Assembly: GCA_043747555.1 (NCBI GenBank) | Contig: JAYTOY010000007.1 | Coordinates: 1-64,000, forward strand | DNA: 64,000 nucleotides | Reading direction: 5' to 3' | Origin: JAYWDA01 sp043747555 | GTDB taxonomy: Bacteria > Bdellovibrionota > Bdellovibrionia > Bdellovibrionales > Bdellovibrionaceae | Part shown: positions 1 to 8,450 of the stretch, piece after piece | Numbering within the stretch: position 1 is the first letter of the stretch | Layout of the letters: every line of letters starts with the position of its first letter | The notes under the pieces: model-generated | What the model was told of the DNA's origin: nothing | Databases searched by the model: none | The model's input: only the letters and a program-made list of their open reading frames with translations | Translations under genes and position numbers: made by a program

Positions 1-1
1 T

Positions 2-106
2 ACCCATGGCCCACTCCGTGTTAAAGTTTTAACAAGCACACCTTACACGATGTGTCCCGTTTTTCAAACTGTCTGCTTTATATACGGGGTCAGTAGGATG
101 GCGTGA
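2..106 (+). CDS. 3' end of an unidentified protein (partial)
   Basis: An open frame runs in from the left edge of the window without a stop and ends with the TGA at 104-106. Only about 34 residues are visible, ending GVSRMA, which is too little to assign a family. Its stop overlaps the GTG start of the next gene as GTGA, the coupling style also used by the next two genes in this operon, so it is probably the preceding operon member. An alternative is that it is the N-terminal part of the next protein, separated by a frameshift. That would explain why the next protein has no export signal. Confidence 0.45.
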   Translation, partial: THGPLRVKVLTSTPYTMCPVFQTVCFIYGVSRMA

Positions 107-2697
107 TTGATTACACAATTCTTGGAATCAAGAAGCGCTGGTGCTTCAGTGACGCTTGGATGCCCGAAGCCACCACACAGTGCGGCTTAACTCACCCTCA
201 TAGCGTTGAAAGAATCATTATGAGTGATGATGCCGCAAGAAATATTCAGGCCATGGTGGCATCGAATCAACTGAAAGCCGCCTTAGGTGTGCCGTTGCAA
301 TTGCAAAAAATCGAACAAGATATTCCTCTTTCTGGCTTCACTAATCAGCATCCTCTAAAGGTGATCATGGAACCCTTAAAGCAGCTTGGTGTTGCTAGCT
401 TCGTTCGCATCGCCATCTCGCGCGATCGCCGCGCAAGCCTCCCTCAGCTGGGACGTGAAGTTTACTTGCAGATTGCCATTTCGCTTTTGGATAGTTCGAA
501 AAAAGTCATCACCCTGGGTAGCACGAGTTTGAAATCGACTTCTTATGTTGGCGTTTATCCAAGAGAGCTTTCGAGTTTTGCCCTTTTGCTACCAAACCAG
601 CTTTTTTTAAATCAGGCCTCGGGCGCAGGCTTAGAAACTGGTGACAACTATTTTAAAAATTTCCCGAGCCGGGCAGAGGCCGTGAAATTACCTGGGATCG
701 TTTTTGATAGTCCCGTATTTGTGAATGCGGATGTGATTCTTCCGCCTGAAGCTCCGACAGATCAGGATGGTACCTACACTCCCGTCAGTTTCAATGACCG
801 TGTTATTATTGGATCAGGGCAAGTGCGGAGAGGCCTCGCGTCCTATGTCACAAAGTCACCCGGTGCAGAATCGGAGCAACTATGGATTCAAAACCGCGAA
901 TTTGGTGGTTTTGTGAAAGGGGTGGATTTGGATGGTTCCAGTGACGCTGGACTGAGGGCGCTTGCAGGATTAGCAATCACCACCACACCAAATGCCAACC
1001 TAATGAATACTTGTATCAATCGAAATAAGCATTTGGCGGATTTAGAAAGTACCAAAAACAGTGTGCTTGTCGGAAAACTTCTTGATGAATCAAATCATAA
1101 ATTTCATTATCGAATGGCCCTAACAGACCAGAATCGGTTTAATCGTCAGTATGTTGGAAATTGGGATCCCGACGTTAACAACTGGGATCTTTTGAAAAGT
1201 GATCCTTCAATTTACACCAATAAAAAAGCCATTGCCAAGGTCACTATAAAGATTGGTGATCTGACGGTGACATCAAATATAGGTGATGAACCTGGCTACA
1301 TTGAAATTAAGCCTAAAGTTGATTTAAAAAATTATGTAGATTCTCTGAAAGCCAGTGTCAGTTCTAAGAAATCGCAAATAACTGCTGCCGAAAATAGCCA
1401 GACCACCTTAGAAAGTAAAATATCGTCGCTTAAAAATCAGTTAGCTCAAGCAACTAGTAAATTACAGACTGAAGAAGGAAAACCACTTCCACCCAATCCG
1501 CCAGATCCTAATGCTGATCCCAACCAATTTCAAAGTCAGGCCAAGATTGACAGTTTGAAAGACACCATTGCACAACTACAAAATGAAATCATCAAGGCCG
1601 AAAACGATCTTAATTCTATCGTCGCAAAAATCGCTCTTCTTCAACAAGAGCTAGCTTCTTTAGAAGCTCAGCTGGATGCGGGCATTAAAGCTTCAAGCCT
1701 GCAGCCAGTCGTTCGCGTTGAAGTCAGTCGCCCGGGCACAACAGATGCCAGCAACCCCACCTATCGCGATTTCCAAATAAATTTCACGGCCCCCGAGGCG
1801 CTCCGATACAAAACCAGCGGAGCGTTGATGCCCGTTTCATTTGAAATCAAGGCTTACGATGTCTCTTATTACGATACGATTTCTATGCGAGGATGGGACG
1901 CAGACAGTGTTCAGAAAAAAAATACGGCCTTTGTTAAGTTTAATTGGATTAACGACAAATTTGTCGGCAGTCCCTATGCACTAGACAAGAACGGGGTTTC
2001 GCGGGGTGATTTGCCAAGCGATCCTATTGACTTAGATTTAGATTCCATTTGCTCTTCGGATGAAGCCGATTTTAGTACGGCCTTCGATGGTGCGGATTGG
2101 TCAGTGTCCTTTGCTGCGACGGCAAGGACATCATGGGATTTTACATTTCCGAAAGGGCAAACATTTGTCTTTGACGAAAATAACGCCGCACGCGCCACCA
2201 AAACCACTGACTTCAACGTTAAATCTATTGCTGCCGAATGCAGAATTAAAGCCACGGCCGACTTTGTTTCTGGCTTTTATGTTTGCGATCATTTAATTAT
2301 TGAAAGCCGTTCTACACCTTTAAGAATTATTGGAACTTTTATTGCGCTTAAAATGACAATCGATGATTCGGCCTACATCCATGGTATTCGATGGAGCTCC
2401 ATTTACAATCCGATGTCCACTTACGAGCTCAGGGATGTAGGAATTTTGCGGCCCGTCTTTAATGATCTTAAGTGTTCGGAAATGGATTCTCCCGTCTGGC
2501 ACCCTTACCCTTCGCAAATAGATTTAGCAAATTCCTATCAGTGCAATCCGGTCTCACTGAGGTCTAAAGCCGATCCCTTCACGTGGACCGCTGTAGATCC
2601 AGACTGCGGCTTGATCTCGAACGCGAAAGCAACAACTTGTAAAAATCGATTGATTAATTTTATTGTGGTCGAACTATCAAGGGATGCTGGATTATGA
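103..2697 (+). CDS. Large unknown protein with coiled-coil hairpin in a pseudopilin operon
   Basis: This 864-residue protein matches no family I can name. Residues about 150-300 and 560-860 look like beta-rich globular segments. Residues about 407-530 form a heptad-rich coiled coil broken by a proline-rich loop near residues 457-476 (KPLPPNPPDPNADPN), so it probably folds back as an antiparallel helical hairpin. Late in the chain it reads IIESRSTPLRIIGTFIALK, a pattern that looks like a shelf-type beta repeat. The GTG start is set by an in-frame TAG at 94-96 and by overlap with the upstream stop. The stop overlaps the next start as ATGA, so it is cotranslated with two prepilin-like genes. No signal peptide or membrane segment is seen, which is odd for a surface-appendage operon. 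I infer a pilus-associated or type II secretion-like structural protein, with low certainty. Confidence 0.75.
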   Translation: MIDYTILGIKKRWCFSDAWMPEATTQCGLTHPHSVERIIMSDDAARNIQAMVASNQLKAALGVPLQLQKIEQDIPLSGFTNQHPLKVIMEPLKQLGVASFVRIAISRDRRASLPQLGREVYLQIAISLLDSSKKVITLGSTSLKSTSYVGVYPRELSSFALLLPNQLFLNQASGAGLETGDNYFKNFPSRAEAVKLPGIVFDSPVFVNADVILPPEAPTDQDGTYTPVSFNDRVIIGSGQVRRGLASYVTKSPGAESEQLWIQNREFGGFVKGVDLDGSSDAGLRALAGLAITTTPNANLMNTCINRNKHLADLESTKNSVLVGKLLDESNHKFHYRMALTDQNRFNRQYVGNWDPDVNNWDLLKSDPSIYTNKKAIAKVTIKIGDLTVTSNIGDEPGYIEIKPKVDLKNYVDSLKASVSSKKSQITAAENSQTTLESKISSLKNQLAQATSKLQTEEGKPLPPNPPDPNADPNQFQSQAKIDSLKDTIAQLQNEIIKAENDLNSIVAKIALLQQELASLEAQLDAGIKASSLQPVVRVEVSRPGTTDASNPTYRDFQINFTAPEALRYKTSGALMPVSFEIKAYDVSYYDTISMRGWDADSVQKKNTAFVKFNWINDKFVGSPYALDKNGVSRGDLPSDPIDLDLDSICSSDEADFSTAFDGADWSVSFAATARTSWDFTFPKGQTFVFDENNAARATKTTDFNVKSIAAECRIKATADFVSGFYVCDHLIIESRSTPLRIIGTFIALKMTIDDSAYIHGIRWSSIYNPMSTYELRDVGILRPVFNDLKCSEMDSPVWHPYPSQIDLANSYQCNPVSLRSKADPFTWTAVDPDCGLISNAKATTCKNRLINFIVVELSRDAGL

Positions 2698-3128
2698 GCC
2701 AACGCCAATCGGGTTACTCACTTGTTGAAATTCTTGTCGCACTGGCCATCATCGTTGTCGTAGGCTCTATCTTTTCAGCCGGTTTTTTAAACTATCAGAA
2801 CATGCAATTAAAATCGAAAACATCGAGCACCGTGATGAGGCAAGTGAACAACTTAGTTGAAAATATTCGTCCTAATCTGCACCTCTATCAAATTAATTTT
2901 GATCCTAACATAGACCTTGATCAAAGACTTCAAGCGGGAAGCTTACCGATGGCGTGGAGCCGCGATTACCTTGGCAAGGTTGCGGATTGCCCGCAATGCC
3001 CCGGCCGCTTGGGGTATGTCCTACGACCCTCGACCCAGGCTGGCTTATTCCTACTGACGATGCGAGTGACAAATACAAGTTGGGGTACAGAATATGTCGA
3101 ATACGAAACTTATATGAGTGTTAAATGA
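2694..3128 (+). CDS. Type IV prepilin-like (pseudopilin) protein
   Basis: The 144-residue protein begins with a short basic leader and then G|YSLVEILVALAIIVVVG. This is the class III signal cut by prepilin peptidase before an aromatic residue, with the conserved Glu5 of the mature pilin and a hydrophobic helix. The rest is a short globular domain with a CPQCP motif (residues about 99-103) that could bind metal or form a disulfide. The start overlaps the previous stop and the stop overlaps the next start, both as ATGA. In pilus and type II systems, short proteins of this kind are minor pilins (FimT/PilV or GspI/GspH types) that prime the filament. Which of these it is cannot be told from sequence alone. 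Confidence 0.85.
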   Translation: MSQRQSGYSLVEILVALAIIVVVGSIFSAGFLNYQNMQLKSKTSSTVMRQVNNLVENIRPNLHLYQINFDPNIDLDQRLQAGSLPMAWSRDYLGKVADCPQCPGRLGYVLRPSTQAGLFLLTMRVTNTSWGTEYVEYETYMSVK

Positions 3129-4078
3129 GAAATAATAAAGGCTTTTCTCTCTTAGAACTTATGATAGGCCTAGGCCTTCTCACTTTGATTGTCGGTGGGG
3201 CCGCCTTCGTCTTGAAAGATTTTAATTTTGGCCTTAAAAGCCTTGAAACAGATATCGGCAATGATATCGAAAGTTCTATTGCCGAGCGAATCATCATGCG
3301 GGACCTTAAACATTCAGAGCCTTCCTTTAATAATATGTTAATAAAAGATGATAACGGCCGTGGTTTCTTTGATTTTGTCATAGACCCTGTCGACAAAGGT
3401 CAGCTGGCTAATTCAGGACGCACACTAACTATGTCTGAGACACAAAATAGTTTTACATTTTTGAGTGCCAATGAGGTTGTCGGGGGCGCCATTATTTACG
3501 ATCCCGCAATGGCCTATGACATTGGCCCAGAACCTAAAGAGTTTGATAAGGCGGCGACTCTAAATTTTAAATCGCTGAATAAAAATAAATATCTGCAGCT
3601 GCAAAATCCAGCCTATTGGAGCGAAGGACGAATGTTAATGTTAGACACCCCGGCCTCAATTCGAAGCTTGATAAATGGCGTGCCTAATTATAACAATCCA
3701 TCGAGGTCACCGGTTTTTGTGGGCGTTGTTTCGCTCATTAATCCCATGCTGACACCTGTGACACTGAATTCCCTGATAGATACTAACCACCCGGCCTATC
3801 CATCAAAAAAGATGACTTCTGAGGATGTCTTTCTGCGCTCTGTTCCTGCTATTGGAGGCGGGGCCGCCTTAGTTCGCTTGAAAGCTGTGAATGCAGTTCG
3901 CTACACACTAGAGAAAAATTCGGCGCAGCAAATAAATATGGTCAGATATCTTTGGGCCGGCGGAAGCTGGAGTTCACCCCAAGTCATTTCCACCAAAGTG
4001 ATCAAGGCAACACTGACTCGAAAAGCGATTAATGATCCACTTATTTATTTTAAAATTTATCGTATCGGCGACAATTAA
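3125..4078 (+). CDS. PilW/GspJ-like minor pseudopilin
   Basis: The 317-residue protein starts MRNNKG|FSLLELMIGLGLLTLIVGG, a clear prepilin peptidase site with Phe1 and Glu5 followed by the N-terminal pilin helix. It is longer than a major pilin and similar in size to PilW-type minor pilins, whose larger globular domain sits at the filament tip. It overlaps the preceding pseudopilin by four bases and is followed nine bases later by a secreted protein. A tip complex assembled from these products, with the coiled-coil protein as partner, is a reasonable inference but is not shown by the sequence. Confidence 0.82.
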   Translation: MRNNKGFSLLELMIGLGLLTLIVGGAAFVLKDFNFGLKSLETDIGNDIESSIAERIIMRDLKHSEPSFNNMLIKDDNGRGFFDFVIDPVDKGQLANSGRTLTMSETQNSFTFLSANEVVGGAIIYDPAMAYDIGPEPKEFDKAATLNFKSLNKNKYLQLQNPAYWSEGRMLMLDTPASIRSLINGVPNYNNPSRSPVFVGVVSLINPMLTPVTLNSLIDTNHPAYPSKKMTSEDVFLRSVPAIGGGAALVRLKAVNAVRYTLEKNSAQQINMVRYLWAGGSWSSPQVISTKVIKATLTRKAINDPLIYFKIYRIGDN

Positions 4079-4087
4079 AGCTAGGAT

Positions 4088-5503
4088 GTGACTTTGAAAA
4101 AGTTAACCTTTTTTATAATTTTATCTTGTTGGAGCTGGATGGCAGAAAGTCAATTGGCTGCCGCCCCAATGGGGGTTAACACAGGCGCAGCTAATAGTAG
4201 TAATTTTCAATCCGTGGTTTTTGCCGGCCAAGCCGGTCGCGGACTTGCCGGACGAGTTAACTTTATCGTCAAAAATAAATGTTTTGGAACCAATTTAAGA
4301 AGCGTTGCAAATCCACTTTCGCCCTTATCGACCATTGTTTTACGTGTCGGAGTCGTTGATTTAAGCGGAATCATAGCTACTTACACGGTAAAATATCCGG
4401 CCTCGAGCGTGACAGCTTCAGGCTCCGGACAAGCTATGGAATTGGATGCCTCGCAAGTGAATAACACCAATATATTTGGCAGTCTTGTTGGAAATGTCCT
4501 CCGCTTTCAGACGCCCTTAATCACTGTTTCCAGCGTCGATACGAATGGTGATTTGACTTATAAACGGTCGGGAACGATAGCCTCGATCAATTTTTCGCAA
4601 GAGTTTAATCCAAAAACTCTTGATGGCCAGCCCCCGTATCCCCTTTATGGCGCCTATTCAACCCGACTTTGTGCTATCTGCCAATCGAACTCGGGGTCTG
4701 AAACATATCTTAAAAGGGCACTCCCATTTCGCAACTCCTTAGAGGCAAAAAATTATTTTTTACAATATCCATTAAAGACAAGTCCTGTAGCAAATTTTTC
4801 AGCTTACAATTCAGCTTATCAGAAATGGTACAATTGGTTCTTACCGGCCATGCTGACCCTTCGGGCTCAACAGACTTATCCCGGTCCTTACATGGGATTA
4901 CCAGGTCCCCTGTCTGCCCAAATGAATATCTTTAACTCGAAGGATGGGAAGACCATTGAAATTTCAGCAGCCTTCCCAGGGCAAGAGGGCTATTGCGGGG
5001 GATACCATTCTCCTCTGATGGTCTTTTTCGATGATCACCGTCCGAAATTTACCGCAACAGTTAGCTTTCCAATCAATCCATCGGGAAAAACCATGTGGCC
5101 GGAAGCTAACTCGTCGGGGTCATTTATCGCCTATGATCGATTGGGCGATGGAAGAATCACTCGCGCCGATGAACTTTTTGGGAACTCGGAAAAATTTGTA
5201 AATGGTTTTGAGGCCCTTCGAAAGTTTGATTCAAATCATGACAATGTCGTGGACAACCAAGATCTTGAATTCGACAAACTTTTATTATGGCATGACCTTA
5301 ATGGGGACGGATTCAGCCAGCCTGGCGAATTGACTCGTTTGAAAGCTAAAATAAAATCAATTTCTTTAAACTACAGCAATAAAGAAATCACTAGCTTCGG
5401 TAGCCGTGCCGAGGTCCGCGAGAAATCCAGCTTTATCTTTTGGAAAGATGGACAAGAGAAAAAAGGCGACGTCCTAGATATTTGGTTTTCGCCAGAAAAA
5501 TAA
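4088..5503 (+). CDS. Secreted protein with C-terminal EF-hand-like calcium sites
   Basis: The 471-residue product has an N-terminal signal peptide (MTLKKLTFFIILSCWSW, cleavage probably near AES or LAAA), so it is exported. The middle is of unknown fold, with several cysteines (CAICQSN near residue 197). Residues about 350-440 carry Asp/Asn/Gly-rich loops of EF-hand or dockerin type, DRLGDGRITRADE, DSNHDNVVDNQD and DLNGDGFSQPGE, which would bind Ca2+. GTG is chosen as start because it lies behind AGGA and gives the signal peptide directly. It is the last gene of the pseudopilin operon, so it may be a Ca-dependent adhesin or a tip or secreted partner. PilY1-type tip proteins are also Ca-binding, but I see no beta-propeller here. 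Confidence 0.8.
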   Translation: MTLKKLTFFIILSCWSWMAESQLAAAPMGVNTGAANSSNFQSVVFAGQAGRGLAGRVNFIVKNKCFGTNLRSVANPLSPLSTIVLRVGVVDLSGIIATYTVKYPASSVTASGSGQAMELDASQVNNTNIFGSLVGNVLRFQTPLITVSSVDTNGDLTYKRSGTIASINFSQEFNPKTLDGQPPYPLYGAYSTRLCAICQSNSGSETYLKRALPFRNSLEAKNYFLQYPLKTSPVANFSAYNSAYQKWYNWFLPAMLTLRAQQTYPGPYMGLPGPLSAQMNIFNSKDGKTIEISAAFPGQEGYCGGYHSPLMVFFDDHRPKFTATVSFPINPSGKTMWPEANSSGSFIAYDRLGDGRITRADELFGNSEKFVNGFEALRKFDSNHDNVVDNQDLEFDKLLLWHDLNGDGFSQPGELTRLKAKIKSISLNYSNKEITSFGSRAEVREKSSFIFWKDGQEKKGDVLDIWFSPEK

Positions 5504-5527
5504 GAGAAAGTCCGGGCGCTGAAGGGC

Positions 5528-5547
5528 TTTAAATGACATCATTTAAA
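5528..5547. promoter_or_regulatory. Perfect 9+2+9 palindrome, possible operator
   Basis: TTTAAATGA-CA-TCATTTAAA is a perfect inverted repeat in the 160-base gap between the pseudopilin operon and the SPFH operon. It has no loop worth the name and no T tract, so it looks more like a dimeric regulator site than a terminator. It lies 117 bases before the SPFH start, a plausible operator distance. Confidence 0.45.
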
Positions 5548-5663
5548 AATAGATACATTCGATCGCATGAGCATTCTTGCGTCAGACTTAATGCGCCTGC
5601 CAAAAAAATTCGGCATTCAATACACCTGTTATAGAGTTGACAAAATCTTTGCCCTCTTCCCTA

Positions 5664-6674
5664 ATGTCACAAAAGCTAAACAACATCGGCCCCGGAGGTT
5701 CTTTGGGATTGTTTCTTGGGATTTTTCTTTACTTCCTCATTCGCTGTATTCTTTTTGGGTTTTACACTGTCGATCAGAATGAAAGAGCCGTTAAGACAGT
5801 TTTTGGCAGAGCCGATCGCTTTAAAGATCTTAGAACTACAGCCCAACCTATGGCGCAATCGTTATCTGCCGAGGAAAAAGCCCGCTATGATTTTCCAGTT
5901 GTCACTTGTATTGGCCCAGGTCTGCATTTTAAAATGCCCTGGGAGCGAATTTATAAAACCTCCATCGCCACGGAAACCATGAACATGGCCAGCGACCCTG
6001 AAAAACTGTCAGCAAACCACAACGGCAGCCTCCTTGAAGCCGTGACCCAAGATCAGTTAAATATCGGCCTTAAAGGGCAAATCCGATTTCGCGTTTGTGA
6101 ACAAAACTTATACGCTTACTTTTTTGGCATTAAAAATCCTATCGTTCACGTCATGGGCTATTTTGTGTCGATTTTACGTGAAAAGATCGCCAACTATGAA
6201 AGCTCAGTGAAAGGTTCAGAGCCGACGAAACTGATCCTCAGTGACACTCATATTTCAGATACAGTTTCCATTAATGACTTGCGAAAAAATTTGCGGGAAA
6301 TAAACGACACGATGTTGGAAGAATGCAAAAGCTCGGCAGCTCGGTACGGGATCGTTCTTGAAGCGTCTTTGATCACTGGCATCGAGCCTCCTCACGAGGT
6401 CGAGAGTGCTTTGGCTGCTATCAACACAGCCTATAATAATGTTTCTTCGGAAATTAGTTTAGCTAAAGCTTCGGCCGATCAGACGATTGTATTATCCCGT
6501 CGGGCTGTTGAAATTGAAACTTTAAAAGTTCAAGCTGAAGTGGAACCCTTAATTGCGCTGGCCAATCAATTAAAAGAACTTAAAAAAAGTGGACCTGATG
6601 TTCTGCAAAATTTTGTTCGCAATGTGAAGATCAATATTTTTCAAAAAGCAAAACGGGTTATTCTCGAAAAATAG
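5664..6674 (+). CDS. SPFH/band 7 membrane protein 1
   Basis: The protein has one N-terminal membrane helix (SLGLFLGIFLYFLIRCILFG) followed at once by YTVDQNERAVKTVFGRA, the entry to an SPFH (stomatin/prohibitin/flotillin/HflK) domain. The domain continues with GPGLHFKMPWERIYK and later an alanine- and glutamate-rich helical stretch (residues about 230-310). SPFH proteins form oligomeric membrane scaffolds and often control proteases or lipid domains. The gene has no convincing Shine-Dalgarno. I take the ATG at 5664 as start, and a TTG at 5637 would add nine residues. It is followed 12 bases later by a second, diverged SPFH gene, as in the HflK/HflC pair, though neither protein is clearly HflK or HflC. 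Confidence 0.85.
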   Translation: MSQKLNNIGPGGSLGLFLGIFLYFLIRCILFGFYTVDQNERAVKTVFGRADRFKDLRTTAQPMAQSLSAEEKARYDFPVVTCIGPGLHFKMPWERIYKTSIATETMNMASDPEKLSANHNGSLLEAVTQDQLNIGLKGQIRFRVCEQNLYAYFFGIKNPIVHVMGYFVSILREKIANYESSVKGSEPTKLILSDTHISDTVSINDLRKNLREINDTMLEECKSSAARYGIVLEASLITGIEPPHEVESALAAINTAYNNVSSEISLAKASADQTIVLSRRAVEIETLKVQAEVEPLIALANQLKELKKSGPDVLQNFVRNVKINIFQKAKRVILEK

Positions 6675-6686
6675 GAGCTCTAGACG

Positions 6687-7571
6687 ATGGAATCATTTGT
6701 TTTAGAATTATTAACTGGTCTTTTTGCGGCGCTTATTTTTGAAGTCGTTCTTCTGAAAGTTCTGCAGCTATTTTTATTTTATACAACGGTCAGTGAGTCC
6801 ACTTGTCAGGTCTACACTTTATTCGGCGAAGTCGTTGCCACTGTCAGTGAACCTGGCCTCCATTTTCTTTGGCCCAAGCTTTCGTGGAAAGCTTTCGTCA
6901 TTAACTTTCTGGGCAAGGTTTACACCCTTGATTTACGAATGGATCAAACTTATCTTCGCAGTCAAGCAGTGAACTCGGAAGAAGGCGCCCCCATGGGTGT
7001 GGGCATTTGGTACGAGACTTATATCAATAATCCGATCTCTTATTTATTTAAAAATTCTGATCCTCGTGGATCATTGGCCGCCAACGTGAGTAACGCGACC
7101 GTTCGTTGCCTGAGCAATCTTCCGCTTTCAAAAATGTTAACGGATCGACATACCTTAAGCCAAGCGGTTCGTAATGAAGTCACCAGCAAATCCCAAGACT
7201 GGGGTTTTAAACTTGGTTCGATTTATATTCGGAAAGTCCATTTCAGGGATGAAAATATGATTCGCGAAATCGAAGGCAAAGTGGTGAATCGATTGCGACA
7301 AGTGACGGCCTCCATCAAACAAGATGGCGACAACCAAGTCCACGTGATCACTAATACGGCTCAAAGAACGGCTTCCATCGAGTTTGCTAAAGCCGGCGCC
7401 GTGCGCCCACAAATCGTTGGACAGGCTTTAAGCGAAATTGCCCAGGATAAAGATGTTTCAGAGGCCTTATTTCAAGTGTTAGAAACTCAAAAAGTTATTG
7501 AAAATCCGGGCGAAGTGCTTCTTATTCCAAAGAACCATGCCCTGTTAGCGAATTTATTAGGGACTCAGTAA
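6687..7571 (+). CDS. SPFH/band 7 membrane protein 2
   Basis: This 294-residue protein repeats the plan of its neighbour: an N-terminal membrane helix (LLTGLFAALIFEVVLL), then STCQVYTLFGEVVATVSEPG and LHFLWPKLSWKAF, the start of a band 7 domain, and a C-terminal helical part. It lacks the long Ala/Glu helix that is seen in the first protein, so the two are paralogues of unequal type, like the two subunits of a hetero-oligomer. AGGAG 10 bases before the ATG supports the start. The next gene begins one base after its stop. A joint membrane scaffold with the following lipoprotein on the periplasmic side is an inference from the operon. Confidence 0.85.
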   Translation: MESFVLELLTGLFAALIFEVVLLKVLQLFLFYTTVSESTCQVYTLFGEVVATVSEPGLHFLWPKLSWKAFVINFLGKVYTLDLRMDQTYLRSQAVNSEEGAPMGVGIWYETYINNPISYLFKNSDPRGSLAANVSNATVRCLSNLPLSKMLTDRHTLSQAVRNEVTSKSQDWGFKLGSIYIRKVHFRDENMIREIEGKVVNRLRQVTASIKQDGDNQVHVITNTAQRTASIEFAKAGAVRPQIVGQALSEIAQDKDVSEALFQVLETQKVIENPGEVLLIPKNHALLANLLGTQ

Positions 7572-7572
7572 A

Positions 7573-8448
7573 ATTAAAAATCTTTTTAAGCTTTTTATAT
7601 TTATAGTTTCCTGTTCAATTCTAGTCGGTTGCGCCTACTTGCGAGCCAAAGTTGCGGCTTTTCGGGCACCCCCGCCAAAGCTTCAAATTTCTTCGATCAC
7701 TCCAACTCAATCGGCGACATCCGGGGACATTACCCTCACTTTGCGCGGGACTTTGTTTAAGAATGGAAGCCGTGTTCTGATCGGAAAAATTAATTGTGCT
7801 TCGATTCAATTTATTTCAGACACTGAATTAAATTGTCAGGTTCCAAAAACTTTCTCTTCCACAGTCGATATATCGGTGGTCAATCCAAATGGCGAAATAG
7901 CCACCATTGAAAATTCTTTTGTCTTTGCGGACACGTTCATGGCCCCTACCATCCACAAAGTGACACCGCGCGAAGGCTCGATCAATGGTTCTACGGTATT
8001 AACGATTTCAGGATCCAACTTTAGATCCGGCGCTTCTGTTAAAGTTGGTGAAAAGTCTTGTTTATCGGTAAAGCTTGTTTCTGCAGCAACGATTATTTGC
8101 GAGACGCCTCCTGCTGGCCCAGGTCAAGTGAATGTCACTGTTCAAGATTCTGAGGGCTTTAAAGCCATGTTAAATTCTGTTTATACTTATGCGCCACCAG
8201 AAACCTATAGCGCCCTAAAAGCAGATGTTTTCACCAATCGTTGCAGCAGTTGCCACGGAAATTCTGGGGGATTTTCAACTCAAATTTACTCACAAATAAT
8301 TTCTAAGGTTTCACGTGGAAACCCCACAGGAAGTCTACTGTATCAGCAAGTGTTCAGTGGTTTGATGCCCCAAGGGGGCGAGCCTTTATCCCAAGTCGAA
8401 AAACAAAAAATATTTGATTGGATTTTGGACGGCGCAAAAGATAATTAA
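7573..8448 (+). CDS. Lipoprotein with two IPT/TIG domains and a CxxCH haem site; apparent ATT start
   Basis: Read from the ATT at 7573, the frame gives (M)KNLFK-like KNLFKLFIFIVSCSILVGC, a textbook lipoprotein signal with lipobox LVGC (Cys20). The only earlier codons are GGA CTC AGT AAA after an in-frame TAG at 7558-7560, and AGGG lies 10 bases upstream. The first conventional start, a TTG at 7639, would remove the whole signal and the lipid-bearing cysteine. Residues about 35-120 and 120-205 are two IPT/TIG immunoglobulin-like repeats (ISSITPTQSATSGDITL and IHKVTPREGSINGSTVL). The C terminus has RCSSCHGNSGG (Cys224, Cys227, His228), a c-type haem motif, and LMPQGGEPLS, whose Met could be the sixth ligand. 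So it is probably a surface or periplasmic haem lipoprotein. Confidence 0.75.
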   Translation: MKNLFKLFIFIVSCSILVGCAYLRAKVAAFRAPPPKLQISSITPTQSATSGDITLTLRGTLFKNGSRVLIGKINCASIQFISDTELNCQVPKTFSSTVDISVVNPNGEIATIENSFVFADTFMAPTIHKVTPREGSINGSTVLTISGSNFRSGASVKVGEKSCLSVKLVSAATIICETPPAGPGQVNVTVQDSEGFKAMLNSVYTYAPPETYSALKADVFTNRCSSCHGNSGGFSTQIYSQIISKVSRGNPTGSLLYQQVFSGLMPQGGEPLSQVEKQKIFDWILDGAKDN

Positions 8449-8450
8449 AA

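Noticed and set aside
5637..5665. TTGACA at 5637-5642 as a -35 box with CCTAAT downstream.
   Set aside because: The -10 would fall on the start codon, leaving no leader, and the hexamer match is poor.
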